From assembly GCA_010909725.1 (NCBI GenBank), contig JAACMV010000014.1, positions 558,001 to 622,000 on the forward strand: DNA of 64,000 nucleotides, given 5' to 3'. Position 1 is the stretch's first letter. Every line of letters begins with the position of its first letter. The notes under the pieces were generated by a model. It was not told the DNA's origin. It ran no database searches and saw only the letters and a list, made by a program, of their open reading frames with translations. Made by a program: the position numbers and the translations under genes. Shown here one piece after another: positions 12,778 through 22,300 of the stretch. This stretch comes from Picochlorum sp. 'celeri'. Lineage: Eukaryota; Chlorophyta; Trebouxiophyceae.

Positions 12778-13341
12778 ATGATCGAGGCGAGCATCGAATT
12801 GCAAACTCCTCAACCAAAGGGAGCGACGAATGCCTTTTTCAGACCATCCAAGGTATCCTCATTTTATGGATCCCATATTGCACCACCTCAATTGAAATTG
12901 GGACGGTCGGCGTCGCATACGGTGCTTCCTTCGTTCTCGACAGATTTGAAAATTTCAAATTCACGAGAATCGGGAAAGCGACCTCGTCGGGACTATGAGA
13001 TCTTTAGAGAGGAAGAGAGAAAGGAAATTATTGCATCTTGTCCAGAGTTGATGTCGGATTTTGACGAGGGGGTGTTCCGTGCTGCGGCAAAGGCCATATT
13101 CTCTGGGCTGGACTCAGAGAAGAAGATGGTGTACAGGACCAAGGCTGCCCAAGAACGGGAGGCTGTGGCGAGTTTGGTGGGTCTGAAACATGATTCAAAG
13201 GCGAAGACCAAGAAGAAGACGAAGAAGACTGTGCAGAAGAGGAAGAAGGTTGGTTCTAGACGAGCGTCGAGGGTGCAGCTCAAAGAAGAGCACCCCACTC
13301 GTACCAGCCCACGGCTGGTGGCGATGAAAACAAAGAAATGA
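12778..13341 (+). CDS. HMG-box-like basic nuclear protein
   Basis: 187 residues. A central segment (about 75-130) with EIFREEERKEIIASCPEL, an aromatic/acidic middle and EKKMVYRTKAAQERE resembles an HMG box, a three-helix DNA-bending fold, although it is divergent. It is followed by a strongly basic tail of Lys/Arg clusters (AKTKKKTKKTVQKRKKVGSRR) that should act as nuclear localisation and DNA contact. The N-terminal 65 residues are Ser/Pro-rich and unassigned. The ATG lies 44 bp after the DVR stop. I do not recognise a specific orthologue. Confidence 0.55.
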   Translation: MIEASIELQTPQPKGATNAFFRPSKVSSFYGSHIAPPQLKLGRSASHTVLPSFSTDLKISNSRESGKRPRRDYEIFREEERKEIIASCPELMSDFDEGVFRAAAKAIFSGLDSEKKMVYRTKAAQEREAVASLVGLKHDSKAKTKKKTKKTVQKRKKVGSRRASRVQLKEEHPTRTSPRLVAMKTKK

Positions 13342-13402
13342 TGTATTACATATTAAACATGGTTGATTATTATTATATAGTAGTATGTAGACGCGATATG
13401 GA

Positions 13403-14359
13403 TCATGCAAGATGGGCAAACAATAGAAGGAATAGTATCTGCTGCATGGATTGTAAAACTCCATGACTTGTCACCGTCTCGCTATCCATGCTCTCTCCTG
13501 TAGTATCATCTATCAACATTGATTGTGTCATTTTATAGCAAGATAGATTCGTTAAGACACTCTGAGCCCCTTCTGCTGGGTAGTCATACATTTGCCACGT
13601 GTTGCCATTGCTATCCCTGAGCTGCACAATAATGCAGTCATTTCCAACGAGATATGCTGTTTTGGTCTCATTTGTTGTGGGTATAATTTCCTCATATACC
13701 CATCCTTTCGGCCAATATACAGATTTGAGGTTGCGCAACCAAGCCTCATAATCTCTCATGGCTGTGGCTGCACTTTGTAGTGCCCAAAGGCAACCCCATT
13801 CATCTCGTACTGTTGCCATCCACGGAGGACCGTATTCTATATTTCTACATTCATTCAGAATAATTATAGTGACAGTTCCACGCTCTTGGGAACTCTCCAC
13901 GCCCGGACCATTCGGATATTTTCCACTGCAAATAGCGTTTCCAGACACATCCCACGTCTTGGCAAAAATGTCTTGGGTTTCAACACACCCTTGTGTGCAG
14001 CTCGCTGAAACCCCGGGAGAGCGTGAAAGACAACTCGATTGTACACCTGGAGGACTGAACTGTGCAGCAGCTGCGTATATGTCGGATTCTGGCAAGGAAG
14101 AAGCCGACCACGGCCCTGTATATCGAGTCATATTTGCTACCTCTGTGAGAACAGTCTGTACACGTGTGTTTCCATCCCCCGAACAATTTAAAGCGATTGG
14201 ACCACATACTACATCATCCTGGCGACATTCGAGAATCCCTCGGATATCAATCTGCTCGTTTGCGGTGCTCCTATCAAGGGCGTCCTCGCTATGGACAAGT
14301 GTGAACAGACAGGGACAGAGGAGAAGGGACACTATGATATGTACTCTTCTCGCCCTCAT
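13403..14359 (-). CDS. Secreted, possibly GPI-anchored, cysteine-containing orphan protein
   Basis: 318 residues from the ATG at 14359; an upstream TTG in frame is not a credible start. The N-terminus is a clear signal peptide (basic MRARR, hydrophobic IIVSLLLCPCLFTL, then VHS). The mature part has about a dozen cysteines and N-glycosylation sequons (NCS, NMT, NET, NLS). A C-terminal hydrophobic stretch (LFLLLFAHLA) after a polar Ser/Thr segment suggests GPI anchoring. I recognise no domain. It converges on the HMG-like gene with 61 bp between stops. A cell-surface or extracellular role is an inference from the signals alone. Confidence 0.7.
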   Translation of the reverse strand: MRARRVHIIVSLLLCPCLFTLVHSEDALDRSTANEQIDIRGILECRQDDVVCGPIALNCSGDGNTRVQTVLTEVANMTRYTGPWSASSLPESDIYAAAAQFSPPGVQSSCLSRSPGVSASCTQGCVETQDIFAKTWDVSGNAICSGKYPNGPGVESSQERGTVTIIILNECRNIEYGPPWMATVRDEWGCLWALQSAATAMRDYEAWLRNLKSVYWPKGWVYEEIIPTTNETKTAYLVGNDCIIVQLRDSNGNTWQMYDYPAEGAQSVLTNLSCYKMTQSMLIDDTTGESMDSETVTSHGVLQSMQQILFLLLFAHLA

Positions 14360-14816
14360 CTTCCCCACTCTATTCCCTATTTTTTTACGATTCAAAAGAA
14401 AGTATCGTCGTATAGTCGCTGATCCTTCTGAAAACAGAAGTTGAGGTTCAGGGAATTTTTCATCGCAACACGGATTACGCTACTCTTTCGTTATGCAGGG
14501 GGGGTACACGGCGCCACGCATGACCCTTCAGGGTCCAAGACAAGTGCTCCGCATGGTTCACCACGCCATCATCAATCAATCAATCAATCAATCAAAGACG
14601 ACACTGTTCTATTACATCTACATTTACATAGAATACATCAGAAGAAGAAGAAGAAGCATAACAAGCAAGCATAGATCTCTTGTAGGTATAGTCTACCTAT
14701 TTTTGGTAAAAATCCCCTAGAGCCCTCTCCATCTCACCCTACACATGACGAGTAATATATAATATACATGTTGATGCACACCACCTATATATATATAATA
14801 ATATACGAGCAGAAGG
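14360..14816. other. Intergenic region with microsatellites
   Basis: No gene seen. It holds an (ATCA)n run at 14571-14595, a GAA run near 14640-14656 and an AT-rich stretch near 14787-14805. Confidence 0.6.
14571..14595. repeat. (ATCA)n tetranucleotide microsatellite
   Basis: About six perfect copies of ATCA in intergenic DNA. Confidence 0.9.
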
Positions 14817-15395
14817 TCATAATAATAAAAAACGCACATCTATCGCCTCCAACATATCCTTGGTCATACAAACTGCATCCTTCATACTCTGAGCAGCAGA
14901 AATCTGTGAATCCGTCTGACAATGTATTGATATTTCTTCTCTATGCACAGGATGCTTCTGAGCATACTGCGCAATCGCTACATGAGGGCTGCACATCATA
15001 CATATATATCCATCAGTTATCATCATCACTATCCTCGTGCAAGTATAGCAGCAGCAGACCACGTACTGAGACCACAACACACTGCTCAGCATAGTCCCCA
15101 GGGTATGATCTGCAATACATAGCTCTCATACATGAGCATCGCATATGATGGAACAGACACATCTTGTATCTAGTATGAAGAGAAGACACAATTCTCTCTT
15201 TCTTTCTTTCTTTCTTCTATAGAGACTGACAACAACAACAAGCAGAACAAGAACAGGTCATACCTTCATCCTCCACTCGTAAGACAATTGAACGCGAATC
15301 TCCATCTGCATAAATAAATATATAAATAATTAATTTGATTTTATGGATACAGATTCAGAAACAATCGCAGATAGTCTCCAGGACTCACCTTGCAT
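14817..15395 (-). CDS. Small Rpb11/AC19-type RNA polymerase subunit, four exons
   Basis: Assembled from splice sites: exons 15389-15395, 15264-15305, 15067-15109 and 14817-14988 give 87 residues with every phase matching. Donors are GTGAGT, GTATGA and GTACGT; acceptors end GCAG. An in-frame stop lies upstream of the ATG at 15395. The product has the Rpb11-family signature: SIVLRVEDEDHTLGTML, then P-x-V and HP...ISIHCQTD, then a long C-terminal helix. These small subunits pair with Rpb3/AC40-type partners in RNA polymerase assembly. It could be RPB11 or RPAC2; it is shorter and more divergent than either. Another Rpb11-like gene lies immediately upstream on the same strand. Confidence 0.7.
15198..15216. 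repeat. (CTTT)n microsatellite in an intron
   Basis: A CTTT run inside the intron between exons 2 and 3 of the small Rpb11-like gene. Confidence 0.85.
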
Positions 15396-15575
15396 GGCTA
15401 ATGTCTCAGAGTTTCACAGTCTTTGTTTCTATCATTCAATTCGCATGATATCACATCTACAATATTTCTTTTACAAATAATTCACTATTGGTAATACCCG
15501 CATGTTCGACAGAATCATGTTGCATTTTACATCAACAACAATCAGAGCCATATATATATGTGCATGTAACAAAAA

Positions 15576-16610
15576 TCATGAATCCTTTTGCCATGCTGCC
15601 ATCGCCTCCTCCATTGAATCACCAACACATCCAATAATACCCTGGGTCGTCTTGAGAGAATCGACCAAGACATGCTCACTGGACTTGGTTGCTTCATCTC
15701 TCGTCTGTATTCGTAAATTCATATGTCTATACACAGGATGCTCCAAGGAGTATCCAGCAAACACGACATCAGGCCTGCATAGAGAAAGAAGAAGAAGAAG
15801 ATACAATATATTGATACCATCTTTAATAATAATTAAAATAATGATACTGCTGTGCACGTACTGTGTCCAAGCCACATCCCTCACCATGTTGGCAAGCGTA
15901 TGCCCTTCACCATCCACAACCACCTGTATCGATTTCGGACCTATAACAATCGGTTTCCTATGCCCAGATAATGCCATCCGCCTCTCATAAGGATTCGTCG
16001 TCACTCCCTGTGCCACTCCTGCCTTCCAAAACCTCCCATCCGGTGGAGCTGCTGTGTCTGGAATTTCATCATTCACAATTCTCTGATACAAGGGCTGGTA
16101 CCGATCATACTGCACATGTACATAGTAGTAAAGATATATACGACACATGAAGATATATCGCAATCATATTGCAATAAAAAGCCGCACCATACTCCTCGCC
16201 CTTGATTTGTGCGCAGGCAAATACTCCTGTCGATGCCCAAACACTGTCGACGACTGAGGCCCCTGCTTCTCCCCATCCAAATTCATCCTCTCAGCCCACA
16301 ATGGCTTCTCCTCTCTCGCATCCACAGGCGCCGCATGCCGATCCCCACCAACCCTATAATCCAAGTCAGCCTTGTGCCATTCCTCTTGCATCCACAGAGG
16401 AGGCTCCTCCCCATCCCTCCCAGTCATCGCATACCACCAACTCTTCTTACTTCGATCCCAATCAGGATCTCGTTTCAGATAATGTCTTTCACTAGACAGC
16501 ACATCTCCATACTGGTGCATCCATTCCTCCCGTGTCATGGTTGACATGTCCTTTTGAGAAATGTGTGGTACCACAAAATGTGACCCACCATCTTCAATTG
16601 AATCAGCCAT
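15576..16610 (-). CDS. RPAC2/Rpb11-like subunit with ~200-residue N-terminal extension
   Basis: Exons 16188-16610, 15862-16109 and 15576-15774 give 289 residues. The introns are 78 and 87 bp (donors GTGCGG and GTACGT, acceptors GTGCAG and ATGCAG). The C-terminal ~95 residues are an Rpb11-like dimerisation domain: VVVDGEGHTLANMV, then PDVVFAGYSLEHP, then MNLRIQTRD and a C-terminal helix; the MNLRIQT block favours AC19/RPAC2, the subunit shared by RNA polymerases I and III. The first ~200 residues (Trp-rich, charged, with SKKSWWYAMTGRDGEEPPLW and TNPYERRMALSG) match nothing I know and are not part of ordinary RPAC2, which is about 110-140 residues long. It could be a plastid or mitochondrial protein that reused this fold. 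Confidence 0.65.
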
Positions 16611-17075
16611 TTTCTTATTGTTTTATTTTAAATGACCACTATTGCTATTACTCAAATCGAATGTTTCTATACAGTGTGACGTATACTAATAATAACTAGT
16701 AGTAGTCAGTGATGATGGCACACACATGCCTTTGCATGCGACGTTGCTGAGGTTGATATGACAATGAGATACACTGCTGCTTGTGTTCTTATATATTCAC
16801 TCAGTATGTCACATTCATTCAAGTTTAATATCTCCCAATTCATGAGAGTCAATTGGTTATCAATGTATCACAAGGTTCCATTGATGCATCAATGCCATAT
16901 GGCAATCAGGATTTTATTATTAAAATCTTTTATATATCTATTTACGGGAGATCTCTCTCTCTCTCTCTCAGAGAATTTCTCTGATCATCTTCTTCTTCAT
17001 GAGAAATACATACTATGCAACAAGAAGAAAAACAAGTTGAGCATCTCTCTTGTTGTTCGCCCATCATTCACAACA
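16611..17075. promoter_or_regulatory. Divergent intergenic region between the RPAC2-like and DUF1499 genes
   Basis: It holds the promoters of two divergent genes and a (CT)n run at 16952-16969. An open frame continues upstream from the DUF1499 gene to 16758, but it has no transit-peptide character and is treated as untranslated. Confidence 0.45.
16952..16969. repeat. (TC)n dinucleotide microsatellite
   Basis: About nine TC repeats in the presumed 5' leader of the DUF1499 gene. Confidence 0.85.
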
Positions 17076-17840
17076 ATGCTGGGGACGAGATCATGTGCTT
17101 GTTTGGTTCAATTGCAACAACAGAAGAAGAACACGCATTCCAGGTCGATATCTGGGTTTGCTCTGCCATGTACTACACAACAAGAATCATCAGAATACAA
17201 TAATAGTCATACAAAGGTGATGCAGAGAGCAGCGAGTGCTGCATTGGCATGCCTGATGGCCACAGGGTGTCCAGGTGTCTACCCTGCCCTGGCACTGGGT
17301 GGTGATGGAATGGATACTGCCAATAGTACACCATACACGCGTGGTATGAATTTAGAATATGGACTTGTGAAGAACTCGGATGGGATGTATGCGATTAGGA
17401 AATGCAATGGAGCTGCACAGCCCAACTGCGTATCAACATCCTCCACAACAAGACTGTATGCACCTCCCTTTACTGCCACGAATACAGATACAGTAGCGCA
17501 GGCCATGGAAGAATTCGATACAGCTATAAAATCTATTGATCCTGGTGTATCCCTGGTCGACTCGGAGGACAATCTCCCTCTCGGAGGTATGTATAGGAGA
17601 TACAGTGTCCCATCCCCTCTGTCTGAGGTTGACTTTGTTGAAGTGCTCATCACCGCATCAGAGACAGAACCCATCGTGTTTTATAAAAGTCAGGCGAGTA
17701 AGTCGACGTACATCTGGCCAATCCAGCAGCCAATCGGTGATTTTGATGCTCAAAAGAAGAGAATGGCTCGATTGAGACAATCCTTGGGATGGAAGTTATT
17801 AGTAGGTGACTGTGATCTGATTGAATGTTATGATTACTGA
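17076..17840 (+). CDS. DUF1499 protein, plastid/thylakoid-lumen targeted
   Basis: 254 residues from the ATG at 17076. An Arg/Ser/Gln-rich transit peptide is followed by a second hydrophobic segment ending in an AxA-like site (SAALACLMATGCPGVYPALA), typical of two-step targeting to the thylakoid lumen. The mature part matches DUF1499: a C-x(5)-P-x-CVSTSS block (RKCNGAAQPNCVSTSS), LYAPPF, a mid-domain VDFVEVLIT, then QKKRMARLRQSLGW. The function of DUF1499 is unknown; lumenal location is inferred. Its stop lies only 21 bp before the ATG of the MBOAT gene on the same strand. Confidence 0.7.
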   Translation: MLGTRSCACLVQLQQQKKNTHSRSISGFALPCTTQQESSEYNNSHTKVMQRAASAALACLMATGCPGVYPALALGGDGMDTANSTPYTRGMNLEYGLVKNSDGMYAIRKCNGAAQPNCVSTSSTTRLYAPPFTATNTDTVAQAMEEFDTAIKSIDPGVSLVDSEDNLPLGGMYRRYSVPSPLSEVDFVEVLITASETEPIVFYKSQASKSTYIWPIQQPIGDFDAQKKRMARLRQSLGWKLLVGDCDLIECYDY

Positions 17841-17861
17841 GAATTATTCATATATAGATCG

Positions 17862-19334
17862 ATGTTTGATACAACCCATAATCTGTTTCCTCCGACACCA
17901 TGGGAGCTCAACGCTGCAGCAAGCGTTGGGTTCTCCATTACCATGTTTCGCTTTGTCATTGCATTTCTAGTCAGCGTTCCCGTGTCGATTGGATTACGAT
18001 ATGTACCTACTGCTTTAGGAAGACATATATATGCAATCGTGACTGGTTTTGCATTGATTTATTATCCTTTTGGTAGCGGCTGTTTTCACTCGTTGGTCAC
18101 GGCGACTGTCGTCTATGCTTTCATGGTTTTGGTGCCTGATTCCTGTGGGATACTGGCATGGATGTTTGCGTTTCCGTATCTGATTGGGAATCACATTCAT
18201 CAGGCAAGTGGGATGTCATGGAAGGAGGGGAACCTGGATTTTACAGGTGCCCAGATGGTGCTGACGCTCAAGTTGGTGGCGGTTGCCATGTGTCGGCAGG
18301 ATGGGAGGAGGAAACGACAGCAATTGCATCCGTATGGGGAATCTAAAAAGCTCGAGTCTCTTCCATCTGTGTTCGAGTATTACTCGTACTTGTTTTCTGC
18401 GGGAAGTCTTTTGTCTGGGCCGTTCTTTGAGGCCAAGGATTATTTTGACTACATGGAGAGGAGAGGGGATTGGGAGGGGAAAATTCCCAGTCCTCTGATT
18501 CCTGGGTTGTATAGGTTTGGGAAGGCATTGTGTTGTGCAGCTGTATGGATGTATTTCACAAATCGTGGACTGAATGTTGATTTTATAGAAAGCGACTATT
18601 GGCGTCATGAGTTGCCTTTGGTGTTGAGGTTGGCGTCCCTATGGGCAACATTGGTTGTGTATCGGTTCAAGTATTATGCGGTGTGGACTGTCTCGGAATC
18701 ATGCATGGTATTCAGTGGGTTGGGATATAGGAAGACGGATGAGGAAGGACGGGCGCGATGGGATAGGTATATTACGTCACATATTAGGCAGGTTGAATTG
18801 AATCCTTCTCTGGCAGATACGCCACGGCATTGGAATATTTGTACTGGTTTGTGGCTCAGGCACTGTGCGTGTTTTTTGGTTTTTTTTTTATGTATACTCA
18901 TTAGTAGTGTTGACTGATATATATATGTATGTGCAGATGTGTATGAAAGGTTGAGCAAGCCTGGAGATAGGCCATCGTTTTTCAACATGATGGTGACACA
19001 GCTTGTGAGCGGAGTGTGGCATGGAGTTTTTGCAGGGTATTGGCTCTTTTTCGCGACATCCGCATTCATGTTTCAAGCATCTAGGCTTTTATACAAGTAC
19101 GAATTACATTGGGATTCGAAATGGAGGAATTTCTTGCCGTGGTATTGGACAAAGATTGTTATGACTGCTCTTGTGTTGGATTATGCTGGGAGTGCCTTCA
19201 TGGTGCTCTCGTTCCACGAATCCTTGTTGATCTGGAGATCAACGTATTATGTGGGGCACGTTTGGATTGCAGTCATGTTGCTTTTAGGCGTCATCATGCC
19301 TCCAAAAAAGTCAGAGAAGAATAAAAAAGAGTGA
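17862..19334 (+). CDS. MBOAT lysophospholipid acyltransferase
   Basis: Exons 17862-18864 and 18937-19334; the 72-bp intron (GTGCGT donor, TGTGCAG acceptor) joins WLRH to YVYERL. About 466 residues with many transmembrane helices. The family motif RHWNICTGLWLRHYVYERL and the catalytic His in VSGVWHGVFAGYW mark it as an LPCAT/LPEAT-type enzyme of the ER that reacylates lysophospholipids. A YYSYLFSAGSLLSGPFFEAKDY block matches the same group. The C-terminus is Lys-rich (PPKKSEKNKKE), compatible with ER retention. Head group preference cannot be read from sequence. Confidence 0.88.
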
Positions 19335-19344
19335 TGTTACATCA

Positions 19345-22300
19345 TCATCTTTTGTTGAATGAAATGTAAGTAAGTCCAATGACTGCCACTGCTCTGAAAA
19401 AGACAATGTATGCAAACACAATCAGTATGCACCACCATGAAAAACCAGGATCATAGCCCCAGAATGATTGTACATACTCTCCAATTGTTACTGTGGATAC
19501 ACCTGGCTGATCCAATGGTACATCGCTATCAGCTAGCTGGGTTCCAGCTAAACCGTACAAAATCCATGTTGTTGGGCTGATACGAGACATCCATTGCCAC
19601 CCAGCAGGAGTCTGTGGATATGGCACTAAAAATCCGTTGAATATTGTCCACATTTGGTTGGAAAATGCAGCCAATAGCTGAGCCAGTAGCTGATTTGGAC
19701 AGATGATGACCAAACATTGGCCCAAAAATGTGTACATGGTCACTGATAGGAAGAACATCAGCAGAAAGTAGAAGAACTTCCACGCAACAGGTTGAAATCC
19801 GACCATCCAATAGGTGAGGACCACCATGACGATTGCCTGCGCTGCCAGATAGGGAATTTCAGCCATCCCCTGTGCCAGGGCAAGAGCTCTTGCAGAATAC
19901 ATGGACGCTGCTTTATGGCGATAATAGACTGACCTTTCGCCAAAGATAATCGGCATAACTGTCATACAGTTGAACATGCCATTGAAGATAGCTAACGAAA
20001 ACATCAGGCCCATGATATTTTGGACAGTGGATAGTGATGCTGGTTCCGATCCTGCTCTTACTGCCTTGCCTTCGTTCAGGTAGATGAGCCCATAGATCAA
20101 GGCAATGATAAGGGTCATTATCATTCGAATGAAGTTGTAATGTGGAGCCCTCCAGTAGAAAGCAAAGTACTTTCTCAGAAGCATTTTCGCCTGGGTACCA
20201 AATGACGTTGCATACTGCTGATCTATTGTCAAAACTGTGGTGGATTTTAATGATTCTTGTACCAAGACTTCCATATTGGACAGATTTTGCTCCTCCAGTG
20301 TACTCTTCGAATACTCCAAAGGAAAATCAATATCTGCAGCTTTGAAAGTCGTTGCCATTGAGCCACCTGTTACTTCAAGCATCCACGTTGCTGGATTATA
20401 ACCTGCCTTGATGGCAGGGACGCCCGGATAGGATTCTAGGTACGAAATCAAAGTTTCGCTATTCTCGCCCAAGGGACCAAAGTACGTCAGACGACCACCC
20501 TTCTGTAAGAGAACTAGCATATCAAAGGCCTCAAAGATTTCCATCGATGGTTGATGGATTGTCACAGTCACTGTTCTGTTGCTGCTGGCGACATTTCGAA
20601 CTGCCCTCATCACAACAGCTGCTGCTCGTGCATCCAATCCACTGGTGGGCTCATCCATGAATAGGACGGACGGATTTCCAACAAGTTCCACACCAATACT
20701 CAAACGTTTTCTTTGTTCGATGGACAGCCCTTCTCCACCAGGATTGCCAACGACTCGGCCTCGCAATTCCTTCAACTCAATAGTAGACAAGGTTTCCTCA
20801 ACTATTGCGCATACTTGAGAATCTGATACACTGCTTTCTGAAAGTCGCAGTCGTGCAGCAAAGTGCAAGGTTTCACAGACAGTGATACATGGAGAGTGCA
20901 GATCAAGCTGTTCTACATAGCCAACAACACGAGACCAAACCCCAGGTTCTATCTGGCGACCATTCGCCAAAATGTCACCCCTGATAATCCCTTGGGTTTT
21001 TCTACCGGCCACAACATCCATTAATGTGGTCTTTCCTGCACCAGAGCCTCCCATGAGAGCTGTCAGCTTACCTGGCTCTGCGTAAAAGTCAATGCCTTGC
21101 AACAATTGGAGCTTGCCTTCAATTTCTTTATCATCAGAACCTTTCACAACATCTTGGCGTGTTCCTTTCGAAGGATCATTCACATAATACTCCACATTTC
21201 GACAAACAAGACTGATTGGCGTGAACGGGACAGGCTCCACTTTTTCGAATTGATCAGCGTTAGCTGACGACATCTTCTTCTTCTTGGAAGGTGATATGGA
21301 GATTTCTGTCGATGACAGAGCACCTTTGATGCTCTGCCCTGCTCTCGTCACCAGTTTTTTGAACTTTTTCCTGCGCAGATATCTATCAAGGCCTTCTTTA
21401 TTTTGGGATTCCGTATCATCAAGTGACACCGAAGGTTGTGGTGGTGGTGGATTGATGTATTTCAAAGCAAGCGAGCCCACAAGAGTCACTCCAAACAAAA
21501 AGACCCAATTGAATAAGACAGCCATCCAGATCCATATTCTATTAGAAGACAGTGCAAATGCAGACAGTACAACATCACCCCCTGCTCCCCACTCTGGAGA
21601 TGTGAGCTCATTAATAGACAGGGCTCTCACACCATATGAGAGAGGATTTAGGCCGTAATAAATCCAGATCAGATAATCAGGTATAGAGGTTCTAATGATA
21701 GTAAATCCATTTGTCAACATCAGCAGCAACAAAATCAGCGACCCCAAAGCATTAGCTCTCACCATGTTTGGCGTGACATATGCAAGAAGACGGAACACTC
21801 CAGCAAGAGAATTTGAGCATGACCACGTCACGAGAAGAAAGATGAAGAAGTTCCCTGCTGTTCTTGTCATTCCAGATATAAAATATACGGATACTGAGAA
21901 AAGGATCGATTCTGCCGTTGAGGATGGAATCTGCGAAATCAGATGAGCAACAGCAAATGCCCAGGGAGGGAAAAACTTGTTATCCCTATGCTTGTAAAAC
22001 ACCCCCTTAGTATTGAACACAAACCCTAACACTGGCATGGAAGACATTGACAGGTAAATGATGGAGAGCACGCATAGAGACAGGACTTTTCGCCCCTGAG
22101 CGATCGTATCTTCTGGATTCGCTGGAGGTGGTGGTGGTGCCACAGAAGCAAAAAATGAAGAGATGATCAATCCCATCAACACGCTCTGAACCACCCTCGC
22201 GATATAATATGCTCTATCACGCTTCATCAAAAGAATTTGCCTCTTGAATGCGAACCAACTCAATAGTAACCCGCTTCTAGCATATTGAGTTCTGGCAAGA

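Noticed and set aside
14571..14595. CRISPR-like or regulatory array at the ATCA repeat
   Set aside because: Simple tetranucleotide microsatellite without spacers, in eukaryotic intergenic DNA.
16758..17075. Longer N-terminus for the DUF1499 protein from ATG 16758
   Set aside because: The added 106 residues include hydrophobic and CT-repeat-encoded sequence, and the ATG at 17076 gives a normal transit peptide plus lumen signal.
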